Source of the DNA: Elusimicrobiaceae bacterium
GTDB taxonomy: Bacteria > Elusimicrobiota > Elusimicrobia > Elusimicrobiales > Elusimicrobiaceae
Direction of reading: 5' to 3'
Assembly: GCA_016281355.1 (NCBI GenBank)
Contig: JAEEIL010000026.1
Location: forward strand, 1-64,000
DNA: 64,000 nt
Each line of letters starts with the position of its first letter. The first letter of the stretch is position 1. The notes below the pieces were generated by a model. That model did not search any database. It was not told the DNA's origin and worked only from the letters and a program-made list of their open reading frames with translations. The position numbers were made by a program, and so were the translations under genes. Positions 55,181 to 64,000 of this stretch are shown piece by piece.

Positions 55181-57805
55181 ATGGAAAGCCAAGAAATTCG
55201 TAAAACTTTTAATGCTTTTTTCAAAGAAAAAGGCCTTACAGAGCAACCTTCAAGCCCCCTCGTTCCGCAAGGGGACCCGACTTTGCTTTTTACCTCCGCC
55301 GGGATGGTACAATTTAAACCAAACTTTTTGGGACTTAAGAAAAATTTAAAAAATGCTTTTTCTTGCCAAAAATGTTTAAGGACTACTGATATTGATAATG
55401 TCGGTTTCACAAAACGCCACCTTACATTTTTTGAAATGTTAGGTAATTTTTCCTTCGGCAATTATTTTAAAAAAGAAGCCATCACCTGGGCCTGGACTTA
55501 TTTAACTGAAGTTTTAAAAATTGATAAAAACCGCTTATATGTAAGCATTTTTAAAGGCGGTATTGCGCCACGCGACGAAGAAGCTTATAATATGTGGGCA
55601 CAACTGATTGATAAAAAACGCATCTATGAATTTGGCGAAGATGATAATTTTTGGACAATGGGCCCCACTGGGCCTTGCGGGCCGTGTTCTGAAATATATT
55701 ATGATTTCGGGGAAGATAAAGGCTGCCCGGATTGTGCAAAAAACGGTATAGCCTGCAACTGTGGCAGATATGTGGAAATTTGGAATTTGGTTTTCACACA
55801 ATTTAACCGTCTTGAAGACGGCACTTTAGAACCTTTGCCGCAAAAAAATATTGATACCGGCATGGGCCTTGAACGCTTGTGCATGGTTATGCAAAATGTT
55901 GATAACCCGTTTGATACAGATTTATTTTTACCTATCATAAATCATGCTAAAAAGATTTTGAAAATTGAAGGCAAAACCCCACAAGAAGTTTCCGCTTTGC
56001 GTATTGTAGCTGATCATTTACGTGCGTCATCATTTTTACTTTCTGAAGGTGTTTTACCGTCCAATGAAGGGCGCGGCTATATTTTGCGCCGTTTAATTAG
56101 GCGTGCATTTAGATATGGTAAACTTATGGGCTGCCAAACCCCTTTTATGTATGAACTTGCACCTACGTTAATTGCTATGTATAGGAATTTGTATCCGCAA
56201 CTTGTTACAAATGCTGTACATATTATGGATGCTTTAAAAACCGAAGAAGGTGCATTTGCCAAAACTTTAGCTGATGGTGAAGCCAGATTAAATGAACTTT
56301 TAAAAGAAAATGACGGAAAAGTTTTCAGCGGAAAAGAAGCATTTAATTTATATGAAACTTACGGCTTTCCATTAGAACTTACGCGCGAAATTCTAGCAGA
56401 GAAGAAAATAAAATTGGACGAAGATGGTTTTTACCAAGCGCAAAAAGAGGCTAAAGCATCATCTAAGGCTTTTACTGATGAGGATACAAAAGAGCATGTT
56501 TTGACCTTACAACAACTTGAAAGCAAATTGCCTTCAACCTTATTCGTCGGTTATGAAATGCTTAACTGTGATGCGGAAATTTTTGCTTTACTTGATGAAA
56601 ATTTTAAACCGGTTAAAGAGTTAAAAAACAATGGTTTTGTTGTTACCGGCAGAACACCTTTTTATGCGGAATGCGGTGGCCAGGTGGGTGACACCGGCAC
56701 AATTTTAAAAGACGGCCAACATATTGCAAATGTTACCGATACACAAAAACCGCTTGAAAAGATTTATTTACATAAAGTAAACATCATTACAGGTTCTTTA
56801 AAAGAACATGATACAGTAACTTTAAAAGTAGATGAAATTGCACGTTTCAGAACGGCTTCAAACCATACAGCCATACACGTTGTTAATGCTTCGCTCCGCA
56901 AAATTTTTGGGGAACAAGTGCACCAAGCAGGCTCATTTGTCTCACCTGAAAAATTTAGATTTGACTACACTATTTCCAAAGCACCGAAACAAGAGGAACT
57001 CCTTGCTGTTTGGAATAATGCCGTAGATATTATTGCAAATAATTATAAAGTTGAAACACAAGTCCGCCCGTTAAGTGATGCAAAAGTTTTGGGTGCGGTC
57101 ACTTTGCTTGGCGAAACCTATGCCGATCCCGCACGCTTTGTTTTAATTTCACGCGAAGGTTTTGTTAACAAAAAAGGTTTTGTTTCACTTGAACTTTGCG
57201 GGGGTACGCATGTTAAAAGTACCGGTGAAATTATGGCAATAAGAATCTTAAAAGAGTCCGCCATTTCAAGTGGTGTTAGGCGTATTGAAGGTGTTGCCGG
57301 GTTGAGCGCAATTGATAATTTAAAAAAGATGGCAAATATTACGCTTATGGCAGGTGTCATTTTAAATACCAGCCCTGAAAATTTGGCACAGAAAATACAA
57401 TCAATGGTTGACGAAGAAAAGAAGCTCAAAAAAGAAGTTGCAGCTTTGCGCCGCCAAATTTTAAGCGGTAGCGCAGGTAGCACTTTGCAAGAAAGTTTTA
57501 CTTTAAAAGACGGTACAAAACTAGTTTGCTTTAATGCGGAAAATACCGAAATTAAAGAACTCCGTAGTTTAGCTGATAACTTTGCCGTTAAAAATCCAAA
57601 CACTGTAATCATGGTTGTAACAGCTTTAAACGGTAAGACCTCTTTTGTTGTTAAGAGTTTTGCAGGCGGCCCAAATGCCGGCAAACTTGCAGGCCAAATA
57701 TCTGCTTTGCTTGATGGTCGCGGTGGCGGCAGGCCTGATTTCGCACAAGGCGGCGGCCAAGTGTTACCGTTTGAGGAACTGAAAGCCAAACTCAAAAGTT
57801 TGTAA
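55181..57805 (+). CDS. alaS: Alanyl-tRNA synthetase
   Basis: 874 residues. Class II core with LLFTSAGMVQFKPNF and RHLTFFEMLGNFSFGNYF, the editing domain with SNHTAIHVVNASLR (near 560) and ELCGGTHVKSTGEI (near 672), and the C-Ala domain ending in GGGRPDFAQGGG. It charges tRNA-Ala and clears mischarged serine and glycine. It ends in a strong terminator. Confidence 0.97.
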   Translation: MESQEIRKTFNAFFKEKGLTEQPSSPLVPQGDPTLLFTSAGMVQFKPNFLGLKKNLKNAFSCQKCLRTTDIDNVGFTKRHLTFFEMLGNFSFGNYFKKEAITWAWTYLTEVLKIDKNRLYVSIFKGGIAPRDEEAYNMWAQLIDKKRIYEFGEDDNFWTMGPTGPCGPCSEIYYDFGEDKGCPDCAKNGIACNCGRYVEIWNLVFTQFNRLEDGTLEPLPQKNIDTGMGLERLCMVMQNVDNPFDTDLFLPIINHAKKILKIEGKTPQEVSALRIVADHLRASSFLLSEGVLPSNEGRGYILRRLIRRAFRYGKLMGCQTPFMYELAPTLIAMYRNLYPQLVTNAVHIMDALKTEEGAFAKTLADGEARLNELLKENDGKVFSGKEAFNLYETYGFPLELTREILAEKKIKLDEDGFYQAQKEAKASSKAFTDEDTKEHVLTLQQLESKLPSTLFVGYEMLNCDAEIFALLDENFKPVKELKNNGFVVTGRTPFYAECGGQVGDTGTILKDGQHIANVTDTQKPLEKIYLHKVNIITGSLKEHDTVTLKVDEIARFRTASNHTAIHVVNASLRKIFGEQVHQAGSFVSPEKFRFDYTISKAPKQEELLAVWNNAVDIIANNYKVETQVRPLSDAKVLGAVTLLGETYADPARFVLISREGFVNKKGFVSLELCGGTHVKSTGEIMAIRILKESAISSGVRRIEGVAGLSAIDNLKKMANITLMAGVILNTSPENLAQKIQSMVDEEKKLKKEVAALRRQILSGSAGSTLQESFTLKDGTKLVCFNAENTEIKELRSLADNFAVKNPNTVIMVVTALNGKTSFVVKSFAGGPNAGKLAGQISALLDGRGGGRPDFAQGGGQVLPFEELKAKLKSL

Positions 57806-57821
57806 AAATTATTTATAAAAT

Positions 57822-57850
57822 ACCCGTGCTATTTTAGGCACGGGTTTTTT
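57822..57850 (+). terminator. Terminator after alaS
   Basis: ACCCGTGC (57822-57829) pairs with GCACGGGT (57838-57845) and is followed by TTTTTT. Confidence 0.9.
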
Positions 57851-57854
57851 ATAT

Positions 57855-57880
57855 AAAAAACGCGGACATTAATGCCCGCG
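57855..57880 (-). terminator. Terminator after rpsT
   Basis: Read leftward, CGCGG pairs with CCGCG across the near-palindrome GACATTAATGCC (57861-57880), followed by six T bases. Confidence 0.8.
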
Positions 57881-57900
57881 TAAAATTTAATAATTTATTT

Positions 57901-58164
57901 TTATTTTTTTGCTGCTTTGTTGACAAGTTTTGTCAAGCGTGATTTCTTCCTTGCAGCGGCTTTTTTGTGGATAACGCCTTTCTTTGCGGCTTTATCTAAA
58001 GCGGAAGAAACTTTTTTCAAATCAGCTGCATTTTTAGATGCTAAAACTTTTTTTGCAGCCAAGTGAATGGTTTTCTTCAAACCTTTGTTTCTTGAATTTC
58101 TCTTGACAGATTGTCTGTGTGCTTTTAAGGCGCTTGTATGACGCCCTGTTTTTAATTTTGCCAT
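57901..58164 (-). CDS. rpsT: 30S ribosomal protein bS20
   Basis: 87 residues, highly basic and helical. Begins AKLKTGRHTSALKAHRQSV and ends NKAAKK, with GVIHKKAAARKKSRLTKLV, the S20 signature. It binds 16S rRNA early in 30S assembly. AGAGGT precedes the ATG. A single-gene unit with its own terminator. Confidence 0.95.
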   Translation of the reverse strand: MAKLKTGRHTSALKAHRQSVKRNSRNKGLKKTIHLAAKKVLASKNAADLKKVSSALDKAAKKGVIHKKAAARKKSRLTKLVNKAAKK

Positions 58165-58230
58165 TTTGTACCTCTTTTAAAAATCTTACCCATATATTTT
58201 ATCAAATTTTTTACAGTATTGCATTGTTTT

Positions 58231-59775
58231 CTAAAACCCAAAGAGTTTTGAACTTTCTGTAATAATTTTTTGCAAATGTTCCGGGCCTTTAAAAGTCTCG
58301 GCATAAAGTTTAATTATCGGCTCTGTGCCGGATTTACGTGCAAGCACCCAAGAATTTTCTAAATAAATTTTAATACCGTCGGTTGCACGTATCTTTAAAA
58401 CTTTTTCACCGGCAAGTGTTTGCAAATCTTTAAAATCATCAGCGGAGTATTTTGAAAATCTTACCTTGCTTTCTTCCGTTACTGTGTTATCAATGCGTGT
58501 GTAGCTCGGTTCGCCATGAATTAAAGTAAGTTGCTTATAAAGCCCGGCAATATCTTGCCCGGTTGCACTTGTGATCTCAAGTAACAAACAAACAGCAAAC
58601 ATACCGTCTTTTTCGGTAGTCCAATTTGAAACAGACATGCCAGCACTTTCTTCACCTGACAAGATATATTTGCCTTCGGTTAAACCTTTAACAAAATATT
58701 TAAAACCTACATTTACTTCATCAATAGTTATTTTGTTCGCTTCGGCAATTTTATCTAAAAGCATAGTGGTGCCAAGAGTGCGGCCGATTTGTTTGCCTTT
58801 TAAATCTTTTTGTCTTCTGATTAGATAATCTGCCATAACGCAAAGTGCATGATTTGGTACGATAAGCCCACCCTTTTGTGTGGCTGACCCAAAGCGGTCC
58901 CCATCCGGGTCACAAGCACCGGCAAATTGATAAGCATTTTCCACAAGTTTAAGTAAAGGTGCCATCGGATATGGTGATGATGGGTCCATGCGCGTTTTAC
59001 CGTCATGGTCAAGGGGAATAAATTTAAAAGTCGGGTCAATATCATGGCTGACGATATCTAAATTATCAAGTTTATATTTCTGTTTAATGGTTTTCCAAAA
59101 AGGTAAAGTAGTGCCGCCAAGCGGATGAATGGCAGTTTTAACTTTCGCATCCCTGATAAGTTTAAAATCAATTTTTTTACCAAGAGCTTTAACGTACGGT
59201 GTTACAATATCGGCATTTTCAATAAGGCCTTTTTGTTTGGCTTCTTCCAAAGAAATTTGTTTAATTTCGTTAGGGTTATTTAAAAAGTAATTTGCATATT
59301 TTTCAATGCGTGATGTAATTTCACTTCCGGCAGGGCCACCGTCCGCACCGTTATATTTGAGCCCCATATCTTGCGGAGGATTATGAGATGCCGTTCCGTT
59401 TAAACAAGCACAAGCACGCTTTGATAAAATTTCAAAAGAAAATACCGGTGTCGGTACAGGTATGCTGGGTAATATAACTTTAAATCCGTTTGCAGTTAAA
59501 ACTTGGGCGCAAAGTTGTGCGGTTTCTTTGCTCATTAAACGTGTGTCACCGCCCACTAAAATTTTGCCTGTTATATTATCTTCCTTATGCATTTTTGCAA
59601 CGGCTTGCGCAATGCTTAAAGCATGCATTTGGCAAAAACCATCTCCTAGTTCACCGCGATGACCTGAAGTTCCAAATTTAACTGGTTTTGGGTTTTTTGC
59701 ACCGTAAAAAGCACTTATAAGTGCGTCTGTATCTATTGTTTTTGTTGGTAATTTACCGGCATTTTCATGTATCAT
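58231..59775 (-). CDS. pgm: Phosphoglucomutase
   Basis: 514 residues. The phospho-accepting serine is in NGTASHNPPQDMG (near 130), the metal-binding loop is ACDPDGDRFG (near 288), the sugar-binding loop is SGEESAGMS (near 372) and the phosphate loop is RKSGTEPIIKL. YNGADGGPAG is typical of the E. coli Pgm subgroup. It interconverts glucose 6- and 1-phosphate and so can supply rfbA. GAGGAGCG precedes the ATG. Divergent from murB. Confidence 0.93.
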   Translation of the reverse strand: MIHENAGKLPTKTIDTDALISAFYGAKNPKPVKFGTSGHRGELGDGFCQMHALSIAQAVAKMHKEDNITGKILVGGDTRLMSKETAQLCAQVLTANGFKVILPSIPVPTPVFSFEILSKRACACLNGTASHNPPQDMGLKYNGADGGPAGSEITSRIEKYANYFLNNPNEIKQISLEEAKQKGLIENADIVTPYVKALGKKIDFKLIRDAKVKTAIHPLGGTTLPFWKTIKQKYKLDNLDIVSHDIDPTFKFIPLDHDGKTRMDPSSPYPMAPLLKLVENAYQFAGACDPDGDRFGSATQKGGLIVPNHALCVMADYLIRRQKDLKGKQIGRTLGTTMLLDKIAEANKITIDEVNVGFKYFVKGLTEGKYILSGEESAGMSVSNWTTEKDGMFAVCLLLEITSATGQDIAGLYKQLTLIHGEPSYTRIDNTVTEESKVRFSKYSADDFKDLQTLAGEKVLKIRATDGIKIYLENSWVLARKSGTEPIIKLYAETFKGPEHLQKIITESSKLFGF

Positions 59776-59799
59776 AAGGCGCTCCTCTTCTTTATTTTA

Positions 59800-59812
59800 T
59801 ATAATATCTTTA
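59800..59812 (+). promoter_or_regulatory. Leaderless-type promoter of murB
   Basis: TATAAT (59800-59805) ends seven bases before the ATG at 59813. No Shine-Dalgarno. It overlaps the leader of the divergent pgm gene. Confidence 0.6.
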
Positions 59813-60712
59813 ATGAACACAAATGTTTTTTTAGAAAATTTAAAAGATGTCCCTCTTATTTTTGAAGCGGAACTTTCTTTGTATACTACTTACAGGGTGG
59901 GCGGTGTCGCTGAAGTTTTGGCATTGCCGGAATCCGAGGAACAAATTAAACACCTAATAGATTTTACCAAGAAAAACAAAACACCTTTTAGAGTGCTTGG
60001 TCTTGGTTCAAATATTTTGGTGAGTGATTTGGGTTTGCCCGGGGTGACATGTTGTCTAAGAAATTTTAAAAATATAAAAATTGATGGTAACACTGTTAAT
60101 GCAAGTGCAGGAACAGCGCTTGATGAAGTTGTGCGCCAAAGCATTAACGCCGGCCTTGCAGGGCTTGAAAATCTAAGTGGTATTCCCGGTAGCGTTGGCG
60201 GCGCGGTTTTTATGAACGCCGGCGCTTTTAAGGCGGAAACTTTTGATAAACTCATTTCATTTACCACCATTACCCCTAAAGGTGAAATTAAAGAATTTAA
60301 AAAAGAAGATGTTAAATATGAATACCGCAAAGTTTGGGGTATTGATGGTTGTGTGATACTTTCTGCCACTTGGATTTTAGATAAACAGGATAAAGAGATT
60401 TTAAAAACACGTCGGGAAGAAATTTTGCAAAGTCGCGCAGCAAAACAGCCGCTAGAATATCCGTCTGCCGGCAGTGTTTTTAAAAGGCCTGTCGGTGCTT
60501 ATGCAAGTAAACTGATTGATGAGTGCGGTCTTCGTGGTTTAAGTGTTGGCGGTGCACAAGTTTCCACCAAACATGCCGGGTTTATAATTAATTATCAAAA
60601 TGCTACTGCGCAAGATATTTATAATCTCATTAAAGAAGTACAAAAAATAGTTAAAGAAAAAACAGGTTTTACGCTTGAACCGGAACAAATTTTCTGGGGC
60701 AAATTTAAATAA
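59813..60712 (+). CDS. murB: UDP-N-acetylenolpyruvoylglucosamine reductase
   Basis: 299 residues, type II MurB. GLGSNILVSDLG and SGIPGSVGGAVFMNAGAF bind FAD, YPSAGSVFKRP holds the catalytic serine, and DECGLRGLSVGGAQVSTKHAGF completes the active site. It makes UDP-MurNAc, the substrate of the MurC-like ligase reaction. A single gene between divergent and convergent neighbours. Confidence 0.95.
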   Translation: MNTNVFLENLKDVPLIFEAELSLYTTYRVGGVAEVLALPESEEQIKHLIDFTKKNKTPFRVLGLGSNILVSDLGLPGVTCCLRNFKNIKIDGNTVNASAGTALDEVVRQSINAGLAGLENLSGIPGSVGGAVFMNAGAFKAETFDKLISFTTITPKGEIKEFKKEDVKYEYRKVWGIDGCVILSATWILDKQDKEILKTRREEILQSRAAKQPLEYPSAGSVFKRPVGAYASKLIDECGLRGLSVGGAQVSTKHAGFIINYQNATAQDIYNLIKEVQKIVKEKTGFTLEPEQIFWGKFK

Positions 60713-60743
60713 AAAAACCGGCGGCTTAAAACCGCCGGTTTTT
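60713..60743. terminator. Bidirectional terminator after murB
   Basis: AAAAACCGGCGG (60713-60724) pairs with CCGCCGGTTTTT (60732-60743), giving a T-run in both directions. Serves murB and the convergent secreted-protein gene. Confidence 0.9.
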
Positions 60744-60756
60744 AATTGTATTTTGA

Positions 60757-61308
60757 TTACAACAAAGGCAATTTAACTTGGAAGCGTTCGCCCTTATATA
60801 CAAGCCATACAGAATCATCTTTAATATCAACAACTTTGACTTTATATTTGCTTGGATCATAGTTAAAATCGCAACCTTCCAAATCTTTAGCGAGTTTAAC
60901 GGGAACAACAAATTTCGTTCCTTTGGACATGACTAGCCCGTTAATTATTACGTCTTTACCTAAGATACCATCAAGATGTATATTTTTTTCCACAGCTCTT
61001 GCCGGGTGACGTTTCGTTTCATCACATAATATTTTTTTACGTCGTATTTCTTTTTGCTGTTGTTCCCATGCTATTCTTGCTGCATTTTGGGCATCTATTT
61101 CTGCTTGTATTGCAGCTTTTTTTGCGGCCTCTATTTTTAATGCTTCCTCTTTAGAAATGAAAGGGCTTTTTGTGTCGTTACCAACATTAAAAGACACTTT
61201 TTTTACAGGTGTGGTCGCAGCTACTTTTGCCGTTGTTTTTGCCTCTTGCGCAAACAGAAAGAGTGGGACTAATAAAACTACTAAACTTAATAATAATTTC
61301 TTTTTCAT
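60757..61308 (-). CDS. Secreted protein of unknown function
   Basis: 183 residues. A signal peptide (LLLSLVVLLVPLFLFAQE) is followed by a Thr/Lys linker, a helical alanine-rich and charged segment (about 55-95) and a beta-rich C-terminal domain (HLDGILGKDVIINGLVMSKG, then VKVVDIKDDSVWLVYKGE). The segment SPFISKEEA has a counterpart, NPFFSKDEA, in the VWA protein encoded just upstream on the same strand. PilP-like pilus assembly proteins have a similar layout, but I cannot establish that. It starts 24 bases after the VWA gene ends, so the two are likely cotranscribed. Confidence 0.65.
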   Translation of the reverse strand: MKKKLLLSLVVLLVPLFLFAQEAKTTAKVAATTPVKKVSFNVGNDTKSPFISKEEALKIEAAKKAAIQAEIDAQNAARIAWEQQQKEIRRKKILCDETKRHPARAVEKNIHLDGILGKDVIINGLVMSKGTKFVVPVKLAKDLEGCDFNYDPSKYKVKVVDIKDDSVWLVYKGERFQVKLPLL

Positions 61309-61332
61309 AATATTATCTCCTTTTTAAATAAA

Positions 61333-63942
61333 TTACCAGATATAAGTTGCCATTACTTTTGTTTCTGACTCATGATACGTATTTGCCAGATTTCCATAAG
61401 AAGAAGGTGCATAACTTGTACTGAACTCATCAGGTGATTCTTTACCGGATGCTTTTTGGCAAACCTTATTTGCTTCTATGTCTGTAGAAAGTGCCCTACA
61501 AAAATGTTTCCCGGCATGTTTGTCTGTTGAGTTCGGTAATCTATACCCATAAGAATTCCTTTGATTTGTAGCACCATAAGATCCCTTTGTATTCATTATT
61601 AAATTTTGGCCCTTGTTCGGGAAACCGGAATAATATTTATAACTAAATTGTCCATGGCGAGTATAATCAAATGTTACATTTCCCGTAAAGCCGGTGTCAA
61701 GGTCATTAAAATCATTAGGGAAAGTATGATGGGTATCATAATATCTTTGTGCTGAAGCAGCTAATTGATCCACCACCCAAACAAGATGATTATAAGCATG
61801 TTGCATTTTGTCTTTTTCCGGCCAAGTTTCACAATCAATGCAATCTACACTGACGAGGTTGCTTTGATGTGGTCGTGAAATGGTGCGTTTTATGTAGACA
61901 GGTTGTGGAGGTGGTACCCGTCTAACCACTTGGACCGGCACATCTTCGCCGTAAACATTGCCAACTCTTTCCGTTTCTTTCGGTAAAGCCTCGTATAATG
62001 ACACGATTTTTACAAAGTCAGCCCTATAACCATCGGCATCTTCGCCTTTGGCTTTGCGTGCTTCTGCAAGAACCTTTTCAATATCCGTATTTTTTGCATA
62101 GCGGCTTCCTTTTAACACTTCCGCAAAAGCCGCGGCACTTAAGGCAAAACGTGTATCATTAGAAGTCTTATCAAAAGCGACATAATCTTTTGCTTTTAAG
62201 ACTTTGCTCATGAGTTTGCTTGTATCTCCATCCGGCTCTTTATAGCGGAGTTTGACTGTTAATAATTCATCTGAATCAACAGTTGCCGGGTTTGCTTTTA
62301 CGCTGTATTTAAGTTCGTCAATATCTGCCATACCTTCGGGTAATTTTGCACCTGTGGGTACAATTTCATAAAGAACGGTTACGGTATGCCCTGCGCCCAT
62401 TTCCCCGGCATCTTTGGTGTCATCATTAAAATCTTGATCACGTAATTTGCGTTTTTCGTAGCCGATCAAGCGGTATGCCTGTACTTTTGCAGGGTTAAAT
62501 TCAACTTGGAATTTAACATCCTTTGCGACGGTAAATAAGGTCGCGCCAAAGTCTTTAACAAGTGCTTTTTGGGCTTCAAACAAGTCATTGATATAAGCAT
62601 AGTTACCATTACCTTTATTGGCAAGTGTTTGTACTCTGTCATCTTTATAATTGCCCATGCCAAAACCAAGTACGCTCAAAAATACACCGCTTTCTTTAGC
62701 GTCAGTTATTTGTTTTTCAAGCCCGCCAAGTGAGGTGTTACCTATATTAAAATCACCGTCCGTTGCCAAAATTATGCGGTTATTTCCGCCTTTAATAAAG
62801 TGTGATTTGGCAACTTGATAAGCCATTTCCAAACCTGCTGAACCGTTTGTTCCGCCACTTGCTCTTAAACTTTCCATTACTGATATTATGCGTTGTTTGC
62901 CGCCTTCATCACCTAAAGAAACACCATCCAAAACGGTATTTGTTCCGTTTGCATAAGTGACGATGGAAACTTTATCTTGCGGTCTAAGTTTTTCAACAAG
63001 CATTGCAAAAGATTTTTTAACTAAAGGCAAACGTGTATTGCTGGACATTGAGCCTGAAACATCAATCAAAAATACTAAGTTTGACGGCGGTAATTTTTCC
63101 TTATCAATATATTTTGCCTTTACACCGATTTTGACTATTTGGAAATCTTCAGTCCAAGGGGAATCGGTAAGTTCGGTAATGATATTTACAGGGTCCTTAC
63201 TGCTTGCTTTCGGTGCGGCATAATCATAAGTAAAGTAGTTGATAAATTCTTCCGTTCTGACAGCATCTTTGTTTGGCAAACGGCCCTTTTCTATATCGCG
63301 GCGTGCAATATTATAGGAAGCGGTATCAACGTCAGCCGAGAAAGTTGAAAGCGGTTCTTGTCTTACAAATTTAAAAGTATTGCCTTCAAAAGATTTATAA
63401 CTTTCTGCGTTCATTGAATCATAATCGGCAGATGAATGGTAATAGGAACTGTACCCACCCCAAATTCCACGGCCGGCCGCGCCACCCCTGGAAAAAGAGG
63501 CACCGGCCATGTAAGCGCCGTCGCTATCATAAGAAGCTCGGCTTGCTTTGTCATCATAAGAACGGCGTAGGAGTGGAGCAGATGCTTCTTTTCTGTTTTC
63601 CATCCTTTCCATTCTTGCCATTTCCGATTCTCTCATATAGGCTTCATCTTTGGAAAAGAAAGGATTTCTGGTTTCCGTTTCCTCTGGAGCAGATTCGGTA
63701 GCAGGTTCAGTTTCCTGTTCCTTACCTTCTAATTTAAAAGCAGGGGTTTTATTTATTTGTTTCAAAGAAGTGTCATCTTTATCTTTAATAAGATCCACAA
63801 TTGATATAAACCCTGTTTTGGGTTGTGAAGGAAACTTACCTAAATTTGTATTAAATAATTCAGGGAAGAACCAATTAATACCCGTAGTAAGCAACACCAC
63901 AACACAGCACACAGTTCCGAGTGCATAAATAAACTTTTTCAT
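61333..63942 (-). CDS. VWA-domain protein with pilin-like C-terminal domain
   Basis: 869 residues. An N-terminal membrane segment (FIYALGTVCCVVVLLTTGINW) precedes a proline/glutamate and then Gly/Ser/Tyr-rich linker (about 50-190). The YfbK-type von Willebrand module follows: FSADVDTASYNIARRDI near 205, metal-binding FLIDVSGSMSS near 292, ILATDGDFN, and the trailing domain to about 680. From about 705 the sequence YNHLVWVVDQLAASAQRYYD, FPNDFNDLDTG, then FCRALSTDIEANKVCQKASG looks like the globular part of an Elusimicrobia-type pilin, without a prepilin leader. TAGGAGA precedes the ATG. Confidence 0.75.
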   Translation of the reverse strand: MKKFIYALGTVCCVVVLLTTGINWFFPELFNTNLGKFPSQPKTGFISIVDLIKDKDDTSLKQINKTPAFKLEGKEQETEPATESAPEETETRNPFFSKDEAYMRESEMARMERMENRKEASAPLLRRSYDDKASRASYDSDGAYMAGASFSRGGAAGRGIWGGYSSYYHSSADYDSMNAESYKSFEGNTFKFVRQEPLSTFSADVDTASYNIARRDIEKGRLPNKDAVRTEEFINYFTYDYAAPKASSKDPVNIITELTDSPWTEDFQIVKIGVKAKYIDKEKLPPSNLVFLIDVSGSMSSNTRLPLVKKSFAMLVEKLRPQDKVSIVTYANGTNTVLDGVSLGDEGGKQRIISVMESLRASGGTNGSAGLEMAYQVAKSHFIKGGNNRIILATDGDFNIGNTSLGGLEKQITDAKESGVFLSVLGFGMGNYKDDRVQTLANKGNGNYAYINDLFEAQKALVKDFGATLFTVAKDVKFQVEFNPAKVQAYRLIGYEKRKLRDQDFNDDTKDAGEMGAGHTVTVLYEIVPTGAKLPEGMADIDELKYSVKANPATVDSDELLTVKLRYKEPDGDTSKLMSKVLKAKDYVAFDKTSNDTRFALSAAAFAEVLKGSRYAKNTDIEKVLAEARKAKGEDADGYRADFVKIVSLYEALPKETERVGNVYGEDVPVQVVRRVPPPQPVYIKRTISRPHQSNLVSVDCIDCETWPEKDKMQHAYNHLVWVVDQLAASAQRYYDTHHTFPNDFNDLDTGFTGNVTFDYTRHGQFSYKYYSGFPNKGQNLIMNTKGSYGATNQRNSYGYRLPNSTDKHAGKHFCRALSTDIEANKVCQKASGKESPDEFSTSYAPSSYGNLANTYHESETKVMATYIW

Positions 63943-64000
63943 AGCATATCTCCTATCATCTGTTTTAAAAACAAGTTTGGAGTAAATACGGTCTTGCCTT

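Noticed and set aside
55157-55246. 30-codon upstream extension of the lipid kinase
   Set aside because: It reads through its own promoter and the start of alaS, and family proteins begin at the chosen ATG.

Overview
This AT-rich window looks like a chromosomal stretch of a diderm, probably fermentative bacterium of the Elusimicrobiota (the gut Elusimicrobium-like lineage). That placement is inference. It rests on long GFTLIEVLVVV-type prepilins in tandem, a pyruvate:ferredoxin oxidoreductase, the hprK-rapZ-mannose PTS-HPr cluster, and outer-membrane genes (LptE, a beta-barrel-like protein, periplasmic amidase). No rRNA, CRISPR array or insertion sequence was found; one tRNA-Gly is present.

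Layout. 1-263: a leftward phage portal-like reading frame running off the edge, behind a strong hairpin. 391-7231: hpf, hprK, rapZ, PTS IIA/IIB/IIC/IID, HPr and lepA. 7235-10070: a fused GlcD-GlcE-like flavoprotein and a short iron-sulfur partner. 10100-12995: phosphoesterase, mazG, a Yip1-like membrane protein and sppA. 13056-17601: a tightly overlapping dapA-lysC-asd-dapB-Mur ligase operon. 17609-18828: periplasmic thioredoxin and a CcdA-like protein overlapping across an A9 run. 19847-23961: HIT gene plus the rpsU-dnaG-rpoD macromolecular synthesis cluster. 24096-35509: a surface polysaccharide locus with dTDP-rhamnose genes, an FdtA/FdtB-type dTDP-3-amino-sugar branch and three family 2 glycosyltransferases; its middle and right parts are more AT-rich and AGA-rich and look acquired. 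35537-39073: nifJ. 39229-41676: two tandem pilins with near-identical fronts and different centres. 41744-60712: housekeeping genes (dnaE, holA, lptE, leuS, amidase, squalene/phytoene synthase, diacylglycerol kinase, alaS, rpsT, pgm, murB). 60757-63942: a secreted protein and a von Willebrand A protein whose C-terminus resembles a pilin globular domain.

Themes. Carbon sensing (HprK, HPr Ser46, RapZ) sits beside a full mannose-family permease. Cell wall supply (DAP pathway, Mur ligase, MurB, amidase) and surface decoration (polysaccharide, pilins) are prominent. At least nine genes have a -10 hexamer ending 6-8 bases before the ATG and no Shine-Dalgarno, which points to leaderless or nearly leaderless mRNAs. 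The most interesting candidates are the VWA-pilin fusion, the duplicated pilins with a stem-loop at the predicted mRNA 5' end, the recurrent leaderless architecture and the possible -1 frameshift joining thioredoxin to CcdA.
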